Below, piece by piece: positions 16,815 to 25,069 of a stretch of DNA of 55,477 nt. Both the position numbers and the translations under genes were made by a program. Below the pieces are notes generated by a model. The model searched no databases and was not told the DNA's origin. It saw only the letters and a program-made list of their open reading frames with translations. Location of the stretch: NCBI GenBank assembly GCA_015064785.1, contig SVRM01000009.1, positions 1 through 55,477 of the forward strand, written 5' to 3'. Position 1 is the first letter of the stretch. Every line of letters begins with the position of its first letter. This DNA is from Oscillospiraceae bacterium. GTDB lineage: Bacteria > Bacillota > Clostridia > Oscillospirales > CAG-272.

Positions 16815-18188
16815 TTAAGATTGCTGTATTTGCGATGGTGGATTTTTTGTAAATTTGCGGATGACGTATATGTACATGGGGATAAGAAAAACGTCAGCAG
16901 CAATCCAGGCGGTGGTGTTGGCAAGAATGGCTGCGGTGAATCCAACGGTACGGACAAAGCAGATTGCGACAATGGCACGTGCTGCGAGCTCAAACAATCC
17001 AGCTGCCATCGCCGGTACACCGAATCCCATGCCCTGAATGGAATTTCGGAAGACAAAAATCAATGCGAGCGGAATATAGAAAAGACCGCAGACACGCAGA
17101 TAATAGGTGATGTTTGCAAGGATTTCCGTTTCCTCTGGCTTGATATACAATAGTGCAACCCATTGGCTGCAAAATGTGACGAACAGACAGCAGAGGACAC
17201 TCAGGATAAGCGATGCCATGACACAGCGCCGGACACCGAGACGGATGCGGTCGATGCGCCCCGCACCGAGATTCTGCCCGCAGTAGGTTGCCATTGTCAG
17301 ACCGAGTGTTTCCATCGGTGCAAAAACGATGTTCTGAATTTTGGATGCGGCAGATATCGATGCGATGATATCGGAACCGAGTGTATTGACAGCACTTTGC
17401 AGTATGACAGCACCGATGGCGGTGATGGAAAACTGGAACCCCATTGGCAGTGCAATGGAAATCAGACGTCTGATCAGCGAAATGTCCGGTTTCCATTCTG
17501 CACCGTGCGGATGAAGCATCGGGAATTTCCGGATAATCCAGATAAAGCAGAGAATCCCGGAGATGAGCTGAGAAATGATTGTGGCAAGTGCGGCGCCCTT
17601 CACACCGATACTGAGTCCGGCAATGAAGACAAGGTCGAGGATGACATTGATTGCACATGAGATGATCAGAAAATACAGAGGAGATCTGGAATCGCCGACC
17701 GCGCGCATCAGCCCTGCCTGGACATTATAAAACATACATGCGGGAATGCCTGCGAAAATGATGTAAATATAGCGAAACGAATCCTCAAAGATGTTTTCCG
17801 GTGTATCCATCAGTGTGAGCAGCGGCCGTGTTGTAAACATCATCAATGCTGTGACAGCACCCGCAACGGCAATGCCGATCCACAGGATATTGGCGGTACA
17901 GCGGCGCATTCCGCTGCTGTCACCGGCACCGAAATACTGCGAAACGGGAATGCAGAAGCCGGAGGAACAGCCGAGAATGAAGCCGATGATCAGAAACGAA
18001 ACAGAACCTGTTGCACCGACTGCCGCAAAGGCATCCGTACCGATGAACTGGCCGACGATAATGCCGTCTGCCATGTTGTAAAGCTGCTGAAACAAATTTC
18101 CGAGCAGAAGAGGGATGGCAAAACGAAGGATCAGACGGAGCGGATCTCCTCGTGTCATATCGATGGTTTTGGCTTTGATGGCTGCCAT
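16815..18188 (-). CDS. MATE family efflux transporter
   Basis: 457 residues with twelve membrane segments in two related halves. The start MTRGDPLRLILRFAIPLLLGNLFQQLYNMADGIIVGQFIG-type region (about 11-50) is the standard first helix of NorM/DinF-like exporters, which use a sodium or proton gradient to expel cationic compounds. No ligand can be named. ATG 18188 has only a weak ribosome site (CAGGTA, about 8 bases away). First gene of the leftward unit with yfcE, the isomerase and GH3; its promoter is at 18224-18252. Confidence 0.93.
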   Translation of the reverse strand: MAAIKAKTIDMTRGDPLRLILRFAIPLLLGNLFQQLYNMADGIIVGQFIGTDAFAAVGATGSVSFLIIGFILGCSSGFCIPVSQYFGAGDSSGMRRCTANILWIGIAVAGAVTALMMFTTRPLLTLMDTPENIFEDSFRYIYIIFAGIPACMFYNVQAGLMRAVGDSRSPLYFLIISCAINVILDLVFIAGLSIGVKGAALATIISQLISGILCFIWIIRKFPMLHPHGAEWKPDISLIRRLISIALPMGFQFSITAIGAVILQSAVNTLGSDIIASISAASKIQNIVFAPMETLGLTMATYCGQNLGAGRIDRIRLGVRRCVMASLILSVLCCLFVTFCSQWVALLYIKPEETEILANITYYLRVCGLFYIPLALIFVFRNSIQGMGFGVPAMAAGLFELAARAIVAICFVRTVGFTAAILANTTAWIAADVFLIPMYIYVIRKFTKNPPSQIQQS

Positions 18189-18223
18189 TGGAGCAATACC
18201 TGACTTTCTTTGAGTGTTCTTTT

Positions 18224-18252
18224 AGTATAACGCAAAATTCGGACGATGTCAA
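18224..18252 (-). promoter_or_regulatory. Sigma-A promoter of the MATE-yfcE unit
   Basis: Minus strand: TTGACA (18252-18247), 17-base spacer, TATACT (18229-18224). Confidence 0.85.
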
Positions 18253-18333
18253 CAGGACTGCGGCAATTTCCCGGAAAAAGCATGAATATTTTGTGCTTGA
18301 AATTTTGTTTCAAAAAAGTTTACAGTGAAAGTC

Positions 18334-18363
18334 TTTACATAAAGAAAGAATCTATGTTATAAT
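18334..18363 (+). promoter_or_regulatory. Sigma-A promoter of the DUF1538-PII operon
   Basis: TTTACA at 18334-18339 (or TTACAT at 18335-18340, 17-base spacer), then TATAAT at 18358-18363, preceded by TGT. Confidence 0.7.
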
Positions 18364-18399
18364 ATATATGTAATTATATGTTCGGAAAGGAGCCCTGTT

Positions 18400-19923
18400 T
18401 TGCTGAAATCTCTGGCATTCAAACTGCAAGAGGCACTGGTTTCCGTTTTACCGGTTGCCTGCATTGTATTTCTTTTGTATCTTTCTCCGTTTACAACGCT
18501 TTCCAATCAGGAGTTGGTTGTGTTTCTTGCAACGACCGTTCTTTTGATTCTCGGTATCGGTTTGTTCAATCTCGGTGCAGACCTTGCAATGACGCCTATG
18601 GGTGAGCAGGTCGGTGTCGGTCTGACAAAATCCCGGAAAACATTGCTGCTTCTGACGGTCAGCTTTATGCTTGGTGTGTTGATTACGGTTTCCGAACCTG
18701 ACCTGACGGTGCTTGCAACCCAATTAAAGGAGCTTGTCAACGAAAGTCTTCTGATCTGGACTGTCGGCATCGGTGTCGGTTTGTTTCTGACACTGTCTGT
18801 CATGAAAATCATCTTCAAAAAGACCCTTTCCTCTCTGTTGATGTATTTTTACATGATTCTGTTTGCGGTTGCATCGCTTCTGATTATGAACGCAAAAGGT
18901 GATTTCCTTGCGGTTGCATTTGACTCCGGCGGTGTAACAACCGGTCCTGTAACGGTCCCCTTTATGATGGCGCTCGGTGTCGGTATTGCATCTGCGGTCG
19001 GCGGCAGAAATGCGTCGGAAAACAGCTTCGGTATGGTCGCCATGTGTTCTGTCGGTCCGATTCTCGCGGTATTGCTGCTCGGTCTTTCCTCGTCCGGTGA
19101 GATGACCTATGCCGTCCCGTATCAGTCGGTTTCGGAGATTCTGCCGGGACTGGGACATACCATTCTCTCTGTTATGGAGGAGGTTGCCATTGCCCTTGGC
19201 ATGATTGTTGCCGCGTTTGCGGTTCTTCAGCTGACGGTTCTGCATCTGCCGAAAAAGAAGCTGATTCAGATTGCAATCGGTATTCTGTATACATATTTCG
19301 GGCTGGTCCTGTTCCTTGGTGCTGTCAACGTCGGTTATATGCCGGTTGGATACCGCCTCGGCTGTGAGCTTGCCGATCAGGCACCGATGTTCATTGTCGG
19401 ATTCGGATTCCTGCTCGGTCTGGTTGTCGTTCTTGCCGAACCGGCAGTTCATGTTCTCAAAAAGCAGGTAGAAGCAATCACGGACGGCCGTATCCGCGGC
19501 ACATCCATGATGCTGGCGCTGTCTATCGGTGTCGGTATCTCGCTGGCACTTTCCATGCTTCGCATTCTTCTTGGTTTCAGTGTCTTTTACTATCTGATCC
19601 CCGGTTATCTGCTGTCGCTGGGTCTGTCGTTCTTCGTGCCGTCTATCTACACTGCGATTGCTTTTGACTCCGGTGGTGTTGCATCCGGTCCCCTGACTTC
19701 CGGATTCATTCTGCCGTTTGCGGTCGGTATTTGCGCGGTTTTCGGCGGTGTGGATAAGGTTCTTGAAAACGCATTCGGTATCGTCGCTATGGTCGCCATG
19801 ACACCGCTGATCACAATACAGCTCCTTGGCTTCCGTTCCGTTGTTTCTGCCGCTGTCCGCCGCAGAATCGCAATGCGCCGCATTCTCGATGCGGATGATG
19901 ACCGTATCATTGAATTTATGTGA
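18400..19923 (+). CDS. DUF1538 membrane protein with two tandem repeats
   Basis: 507 residues, about twelve membrane segments. The protein is an internal duplication: VSEPDLTVLATQ (97-108) and AFDSGGVTTGP (173-183) in the first half recur as LAEPAVHVLKKQ (345-356) and AFDSGGVASGP (421-431) in the second, each followed by SENSFGMVAM or LENAFGIVAM. Duplicated acidic motifs in the membrane suggest a transporter or channel; the substrate is unknown. TTG 18400 is chosen because AAAGGAG lies 8 bases upstream. The two PII-like genes follow directly, so PII-type control of the membrane protein is likely (inference). Confidence 0.88.
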   Translation: MLKSLAFKLQEALVSVLPVACIVFLLYLSPFTTLSNQELVVFLATTVLLILGIGLFNLGADLAMTPMGEQVGVGLTKSRKTLLLLTVSFMLGVLITVSEPDLTVLATQLKELVNESLLIWTVGIGVGLFLTLSVMKIIFKKTLSSLLMYFYMILFAVASLLIMNAKGDFLAVAFDSGGVTTGPVTVPFMMALGVGIASAVGGRNASENSFGMVAMCSVGPILAVLLLGLSSSGEMTYAVPYQSVSEILPGLGHTILSVMEEVAIALGMIVAAFAVLQLTVLHLPKKKLIQIAIGILYTYFGLVLFLGAVNVGYMPVGYRLGCELADQAPMFIVGFGFLLGLVVVLAEPAVHVLKKQVEAITDGRIRGTSMMLALSIGVGISLALSMLRILLGFSVFYYLIPGYLLSLGLSFFVPSIYTAIAFDSGGVASGPLTSGFILPFAVGICAVFGGVDKVLENAFGIVAMVAMTPLITIQLLGFRSVVSAAVRRRIAMRRILDADDDRIIEFM

Positions 19924-19940
19924 TGGGAGGCTTGCACGAA

Positions 19941-20321
19941 ATGAATCAGAATAAAACCGTATCCGGCACAGCGCTTCTGAAATGCAAGCTGCTTGTAACG
20001 GTTGTTGACCATCGCAAAGAAGACTTCTTTATGGATTATATTCAGGCACACGGTGCCAATCTGCAAATGACCATGCGCGGTGAAGGAACAGCAAAATCGG
20101 AAATGCTCCGGATGCTCGGTCTTGCAGAATCGGAAAAGACAGTTTTGTTCAGTGTCATCCGTGAGGATCAGATCCGCTCCGTCTGTGACGGACTGGCGGA
20201 AAAATTCAAGACTGTCAAAAACGGACAGGGAATTGCATTTACCATTCCGCTGTCAAGCGTGGTCGGCGCTTCGATATACCGCTTTTTATCCGATCAGAAG
20301 ACAGGAGGAACAGTATCATGA
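19941..20321 (+). CDS. PII-like signalling protein, first copy
   Basis: 126 residues. The core beta-alpha-beta pattern of the GlnB fold is present (KCKLLVTVVDHRKEDFFMDY, then a loop, then KTVLFSVIREDQIRSVCDGL), and NGQGIAFTIPLSSVVG (about 102-117) matches the C-terminal strand of PII proteins. The T-loop is unlike that of classical GlnB, with no uridylylation Tyr in the usual setting. ATG 19941 is 11 bases after GGGAGG. Overlaps the next gene by 4 bases. Confidence 0.8.
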   Translation: MNQNKTVSGTALLKCKLLVTVVDHRKEDFFMDYIQAHGANLQMTMRGEGTAKSEMLRMLGLAESEKTVLFSVIREDQIRSVCDGLAEKFKTVKNGQGIAFTIPLSSVVGASIYRFLSDQKTGGTVS

Positions 20322-20647
20322 GCCAACGGTATGAATGTATCTTATGTATTGTAAATGCGGGCTTTACCGATAACGTGATGGATGCCGCAAAATCGGCAGG
20401 TGCACGCGGTGGTACCGTTCTTCATGCACGCGGAACCGGTGCAAGAGAAGCGGAAACCTTTTTTGGCATCACTGTGCAGGAAGAAAAAGAAATCGTCATG
20501 ATTCTTGTTCCCGCGGACATCAAGGCAGATGTTCTGCACACGCTGTATCATGCGGTCGGCCTGAATACGCCCGGTCAGGGAATTGCATTCTCGCTTCCGG
20601 TCGATGAGGTCGTCGGCATCGACACATCTGCTGCGGCAGAGAACTAA
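20318..20647 (+). CDS. PII-like signalling protein, second copy
   Basis: 109 residues. ARGGTVLHARGTGAREAETF (about 29-48) and FGITVQEEKEIVMILVPADI (about 49-68) are the T-loop-side and strand features of a PII family regulator, and PGQGIAFSLPVDEVVGI (about 85-101) the nucleotide-side end. PII proteins sense ATP/ADP and metabolites and bind membrane or enzyme targets; here the DUF1538 protein is the obvious candidate partner. Starts inside the stop of the first copy (ATGA), with AGGAGGA about 8 bases before it. Confidence 0.9.
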   Translation: MSQRYECILCIVNAGFTDNVMDAAKSAGARGGTVLHARGTGAREAETFFGITVQEEKEIVMILVPADIKADVLHTLYHAVGLNTPGQGIAFSLPVDEVVGIDTSAAAEN

Positions 20648-20656
20648 TAACCCAAG

Positions 20657-20690
20657 AAAACGCTGCTGCATTTTGGTGCGGCGGCGTTTT
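20657..20690 (+). terminator. Intrinsic terminator of the DUF1538-PII operon
   Basis: AAAACGC (20657-20663) pairs with GCGTTTT (20684-20690); the inner TGCTGC/GCGGCG stretch adds G-C and G-U pairs. Confidence 0.85.
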
Positions 20691-20809
20691 GTCATTCAGT
20701 GAACACAAATATTTCATCATAATTTCAACCGTCGATGCGTTGATTTACAAAATAAAGTTGTATACTTTGTAACGAAAATATGAGATACAGGATGACAGGA
20801 GATGGATAT

Positions 20810-22912
20810 ATGAACTGCAAATACGCAGCGGTATTGTCCGGGGTGATTCTTACAGTGTTTTTGAGCAGCTGCAATGGCAGAAGTCCGGATTTGCCGTCAA
20901 AGACCGACGGAACTCCGACAACACTTGCCGAACAAATCCAGATTGCAAAAGTGTCGGAGATTCCGTTTGCAGAGTCAGATGCTGCCTTCATAACATTGTC
21001 TGATGAAGGAATAGAAGCTGACGGTGCCGGTGTCAGCATTGACGGCGCACAGATTACAATCCGGGAAGGGGGCAGTTACATTCTCTCGGGTACCCTCTCC
21101 GATGGCTCACTTGTCATCGACTGCGGCAAGTCACAGGAGGTCAGCATTCTTCTGCGGGATGCGCATATCAGCTCTGCCGACGGCGCTGCGCTGTATGTCA
21201 TCTCAGCGGATGCCGTGCGTCTGTATACGGATGAGAATACACAGAACAGCCTTGCTTCTTCCTATGATTTTTCGCTGAAAGCAGATTCCAATGTGGATGC
21301 GGCACTGTTTTCCAAGGAGGATTTGTATTTGTCCGGTGCCGGAACACTGTCCGTTGTCTCGACATACGGACACGGAATTGTATCCAAGGATGATCTGACG
21401 GTACTGTCTGGCAGCTATACCGTGCAATCCGCATCGCATGGCATCAGCGGAAAAGACAGCGTGACGGTACTGGATGGACAGTTTTCCATTGACAGCGGAA
21501 AAGACGGCATTCATGCGGAAAACAAAGACGATGAAAGTCTTGGAAATCTGTATCTTGCGGACGGAATTTTTCATGTTGCCGCAATTGGTGACGGTTTGTC
21601 TGCATCAGCGGCGATGCAGATTGACGGCGGTTCGTACACACTGACGACCGGCGGCGGCGCGGCATTCGGAGAACAGCATACCGATGAGAAGTTCGGCGGT
21701 GATCGACACGGCTGGATGTCCGGATGGCTGAACGACAGCAGCCAGAACATGGAACAGACAGACGATTCCGCCGCAGTCGACAGCGCCAAAGGCATCAAGG
21801 CGCAGACGGCTTTATATATCACAAGCGGTACATTTGCCATAGATGCCGCCGATGATGCTCTGCATTCCAACGGTGATCTGTCGATTGCAGACGGCAGCTT
21901 TCAGCTGTCCACCGGTGACGATGGGATGCACGCTGACAACGCGCTGTCCTTGCTTGGCGGTGACATCAACATTGCGCAAAGCTACGAAGGGCTGGAGGGG
22001 ACCACGATTACGCTGTCCGGAGGTCATGTTTCCGTGACTGCGTCGGATGATGGCGTCAATGCCGCTGGGGGTACAGACGGTTCCGGATTTCTCGGTTTTG
22101 GCGGCGGACGGGACATGTTTTCGTCGGATGGCGTCAGTGCTGTTGTTATTTCGGGCGGGTATCTGTATCTGAATGCAGACGGCGATGGTCTGGATTCCAA
22201 CGGTGATCTGACGATTTCCGGCGGTGAGATTTTTGTGGATGGACCGACCAACGGCGCCAACGGTGCGGTTGACTGTGCAGGAGAAGCCATAATCACAGGA
22301 GGAACGCTTATCGCAGTCGGTTCCTCGCAGATGGCGGAAGGATTTGATGCAGCCAGTACGCAGGGCGTGGCCTTGGTTACACTTCAGCAGACACAGAATG
22401 CTGCCGCGCTTGCGCTGTACGATGGAAACGATAATCTGCTGCTGTCACACACACCGCAGAAATCGTATCATTCCGTATATGTCAGCTGTCCCGAAATGAT
22501 AGTCGGTAAGACATATACACTGGTCACAGGATCGCTGCAAACAGAAATTGCAATGAATGACACCGTTGTCGGTTCATCCGGCTTCGGTATGGGCGGCTTT
22601 GGCGGCGGAAACGGAAACCGCGGTGACCGTGGTGATATGGGGCAGATCCCCGGCGGAAACGGTACAAGGGGAGAGCGTCCTGACATCGAAACTGACGAAA
22701 ACGGCAATCCGATGATACCGGAGATGCCGGAAGGCGGATTTGGATTTGGCGGGAAGGCAGATGATGCATTCCCGGGTGGTATGACACCGCCTGAAGTGCT
22801 GCAGGACGGACAGATACCCGACGATATGGCAAAGGGTGGACAAATGCCCGGCGGATCAATGCCGCAGGGCGGATTTGGCGGAATGGTACCGCCTGGAGGA
22901 AACGGTTCTTAA
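20810..22912 (+). CDS. Carbohydrate-binding (Cthe_2159-type, DUF4353) lipoprotein with Gly/Met-rich tail
   Basis: 700 residues. A lipoprotein signal peptide ends at LSSC (Cys21). Residues about 50-590 form a right-handed parallel beta-helix made of repeated SGG/DGxxSNGDLxISGG-like rungs, for example ALHSNGDLSIADG, GLDSNGDLTISGG and GVNAAGGTDG, as in Cthe_2159, a pectin- and cellulose-binding protein of Clostridium thermocellum. The last ~110 residues are low in complexity, rich in Gly, Met, Pro and Asp. It should sit on the outer face of the membrane. ATG 20810 has AGGAG 8 bases before it. Monocistronic; promoter not clear. Confidence 0.85.
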   Translation: MNCKYAAVLSGVILTVFLSSCNGRSPDLPSKTDGTPTTLAEQIQIAKVSEIPFAESDAAFITLSDEGIEADGAGVSIDGAQITIREGGSYILSGTLSDGSLVIDCGKSQEVSILLRDAHISSADGAALYVISADAVRLYTDENTQNSLASSYDFSLKADSNVDAALFSKEDLYLSGAGTLSVVSTYGHGIVSKDDLTVLSGSYTVQSASHGISGKDSVTVLDGQFSIDSGKDGIHAENKDDESLGNLYLADGIFHVAAIGDGLSASAAMQIDGGSYTLTTGGGAAFGEQHTDEKFGGDRHGWMSGWLNDSSQNMEQTDDSAAVDSAKGIKAQTALYITSGTFAIDAADDALHSNGDLSIADGSFQLSTGDDGMHADNALSLLGGDINIAQSYEGLEGTTITLSGGHVSVTASDDGVNAAGGTDGSGFLGFGGGRDMFSSDGVSAVVISGGYLYLNADGDGLDSNGDLTISGGEIFVDGPTNGANGAVDCAGEAIITGGTLIAVGSSQMAEGFDAASTQGVALVTLQQTQNAAALALYDGNDNLLLSHTPQKSYHSVYVSCPEMIVGKTYTLVTGSLQTEIAMNDTVVGSSGFGMGGFGGGNGNRGDRGDMGQIPGGNGTRGERPDIETDENGNPMIPEMPEGGFGFGGKADDAFPGGMTPPEVLQDGQIPDDMAKGGQMPGGSMPQGGFGGMVPPGGNGS

Positions 22913-22931
22913 ACAAGCAAATATCATAAAA

Positions 22932-22968
22932 GAGCACCGCCGATGGCTTGAAAACCTCGGCGGTGCTC
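22932..22968. terminator. Hairpin terminator between convergent genes
   Basis: GAGCACCGCCGA (22932-22943) pairs with TCGGCGGTGCTC (22957-22968); short T-rich tails on both sides. Confidence 0.8.
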
Positions 22969-23001
22969 GATTGTTGTGCGTAAAGAAAATGTTATTTTCA
23001 C

Positions 23002-23700
23002 TTATATCATATCGAAAAGTAAAAATCCGACGGTATTGATTGCAAAGTTCGCTGCCATATGGGCAAGCCAGGACGGATACAGATTGCCAAAGCGATGGTT
23101 GAGTGCGTTGAAAATCACACCGCCTGAAACCAGTCCGAAAAGGATGAGTGCAAGTACCGCAGGCTGAAACATATCGACGATCATACCGACATGATAGACT
23201 GCAAACAAAAGAGGGCTGATAAGATAAGCAGCGGCTGTCGGAACGAACTTTTTCAGTGTGAGGAATCCGAACCCGCGAAAGAAAAATTCCTCCAGAAACG
23301 AATTCATCACAGAGATATAAACAGCGACATACAGAAAATTATCGGCGGTAATGCCCATGCCTTCACCAAGACTGCCTGTTACACCGGAAAAATCAAAAAT
23401 ATTGCGGGTGAGCAGATATCCGCCGACAATGACGGCATAAATACCGCAGCCGATCAGACAGGAAATGAAAAGTCCGGATTTCCTGAACCGGAACAGTTCC
23501 CGGCACGCATTGCGCTCCTCACGCCAGAAGATGAAATACAGCATCGGCAGCGCAAGGAAGAAAACGATTTTGATCGGAATCTTTGAAAAATACGGCGGAT
23601 GCACAAATGCATCAATACAGGTGACTGCAAGGGAAAACAGCAGCACGGAACAAAGAATGTAGCGCCGTTTGGCAGAGGTGCGCGGAGAGGGGACAGCCAT
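23002..23700 (-). CDS. CPBP family intramembrane metalloprotease
   Basis: 232 residues with about seven membrane segments. The three motifs of the CAAX protease/bacteriocin-processing (CPBP) family are intact: EEFFFRG (137-143), FAVYHVG (166-172) and WLAHMAANF (211-219), with Glu137, Glu138, Arg142, His170 and His214 as expected active-site residues. Substrates in this family range from prenylated proteins to peptides; none is implied by the context. Its ATG overlaps the stop of the upstream oxidoreductase by one base (TAATG), so the two are translated together, an unusual pair. Confidence 0.93.
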   Translation of the reverse strand: MAVPSPRTSAKRRYILCSVLLFSLAVTCIDAFVHPPYFSKIPIKIVFFLALPMLYFIFWREERNACRELFRFRKSGLFISCLIGCGIYAVIVGGYLLTRNIFDFSGVTGSLGEGMGITADNFLYVAVYISVMNSFLEEFFFRGFGFLTLKKFVPTAAAYLISPLLFAVYHVGMIVDMFQPAVLALILFGLVSGGVIFNALNHRFGNLYPSWLAHMAANFAINTVGFLLFDMI

Positions 23701-24773
23701 TACATCAGATCCCCGACATACTGCAATGCAGCCTCTTCCGATTTCTGCTCGATATTGAGCGTACTCCGGATCAGTTCGTCACAGCGCATGACGATGCGGA
23801 AGGCGATCATTGCGTCCTCAAGAGTGGGGAAGCCTTCGGTGTCATTCTCGATCATATCGATGAGCGCGGAGAGCTGACCGTACATGTCCTTGTATTTGCA
23901 CTTGATGTTGATGGAGGTGTAGGTTTCGGTGCGCTTGTCGTAGTATTCGATCAAGTCACCTTCTTCCTTGTTTGTGGTACGGTAGTCAGCGAGAATGAGC
24001 TTGATACGGCCTTCCGTACCGACAAATTCCTTTAAGTTTTCGGATGCGGTTGTGTCGGTCCAGCCGGCTTCGTAATATGCAGTGCAGCCGTTTGAGAGCT
24101 TCAGCGTAATCATACCCCAGTCGAAGGTATTCTCGGGGACAACCTTGGAAACAATGCCGCCCATACCGCTGATATCGACAACCTCAAGACCGGTAAACCA
24201 GCGGATAACATCCACATAATGCACACCGCAGTCAACGATGGGGGAGCAGTCCTCCAGAAGACGCATATAGCGCTCCTTGTTCATGATGTGGTGGTTCTGC
24301 ACCATGCGAATCAGTCGGATATCGCCGAGCTGTCCGGAACGAATCATTTCCGCCGCTTTTGCATATGTTTGATTGTGACGGAGAATATGTGCAATCAGGA
24401 CCTTGGAGGATGATGCACGCACAATCTGACAGAATTCTTCTGCTTCCGCAATGGTCGGTGCGATCGGTTTTTCGCACAGAACATGCTTTCCTGCACTGAC
24501 ACAATCACGCATGATCGGCAGATGGGTTTCCGCATAGGTTGCGATGATGACAATGTCAAGCTCGGGCATGGATAAAAACGGCTTATAATCGGTTCCGTAC
24601 TGTGCGTCCCATTCACCGCCGTAGCGGCGTGCAAACTGCTTTGCTGTTTCGATGTTGTAGTCAACACAGGCGACAACCTTGATGTTGTCACGGTAGTAAA
24701 TATCTTCGATGTGCTGCTTGCCGATGTGTCCGCATCCGACGAGCATGACACCGTACACTTTCTTCTGTTCCAT
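23700..24773 (-). CDS. Gfo/Idh/MocA family oxidoreductase (third of three)
   Basis: 357 residues. GVMLVGCGHIGKQHIEDIYY (7-26) is the nucleotide-binding start, CEKPIAPTIAEAEE (about 101-114) the EKP motif, and IVDCGVHYVDVIRWFTG the substrate block. It differs from the other two copies in the region after residue 130 (no GGWF loop), so it likely has another substrate. ATG 24773 follows AGGAGAG by about 6 bases. First gene of a two-gene operon with the CPBP protease behind a perfect promoter. Confidence 0.93.
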   Translation of the reverse strand: MEQKKVYGVMLVGCGHIGKQHIEDIYYRDNIKVVACVDYNIETAKQFARRYGGEWDAQYGTDYKPFLSMPELDIVIIATYAETHLPIMRDCVSAGKHVLCEKPIAPTIAEAEEFCQIVRASSSKVLIAHILRHNQTYAKAAEMIRSGQLGDIRLIRMVQNHHIMNKERYMRLLEDCSPIVDCGVHYVDVIRWFTGLEVVDISGMGGIVSKVVPENTFDWGMITLKLSNGCTAYYEAGWTDTTASENLKEFVGTEGRIKLILADYRTTNKEEGDLIEYYDKRTETYTSINIKCKYKDMYGQLSALIDMIENDTEGFPTLEDAMIAFRIVMRCDELIRSTLNIEQKSEEAALQYVGDLM

Positions 24774-24822
24774 GTGATCTCTCCTGTCAAAGCATTCTAT
24801 TGCCAGATAAAGCATTTCCTAC

Positions 24823-24851
24823 ATTATAATCCATTTCGAACGATTTGTCAA
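24823..24851 (-). promoter_or_regulatory. Consensus sigma-A promoter of the third Gfo/Idh/MocA gene
   Basis: Minus strand: TTGACA (24851-24846), 17-base spacer, TATAAT (24828-24823). Confidence 0.88.
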
Positions 24852-24922
24852 GCGCAAAAAATTCGATAACAAGAAGAAAACATAAAAATGCAGGATTTTT
24901 CTTCTGATTATTCATAATTGAC

Positions 24923-24951
24923 TTGACAAATTCTGCCGCTGGTGGTATAAT
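24923..24951 (+). promoter_or_regulatory. Consensus sigma-A promoter of the aminotransferase gene
   Basis: TTGACA (24923-24928), 17-base spacer ending in TGG, TATAAT (24946-24951). The leader of about 110 bases downstream contains several inverted repeats. Confidence 0.9.
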
Positions 24952-24978
24952 ATTGCCGTTATGAAAGAAATGACGCAC

Positions 24979-25038
24979 GTTTCATGAAACCAATCGCCGA
25001 AAATCCTGCATCAGGGATACGGATGAAACCGGGGTTTC
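24979..25038 (+). promoter_or_regulatory. Structured leader of the aminotransferase mRNA
   Basis: Within the 5' untranslated region lie GTTTCA/TGAAAC (24979-24990), ATCCTG/CAGGGAT-like arms (25003-25017) and GAAACC-GG-GGTTTC (25025-25038). No known riboswitch was recognised. A regulatory role is inference. Confidence 0.35.
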
Positions 25039-25069
25039 TAACGTTGGTCTGACAGAAAGGATCATCTGC

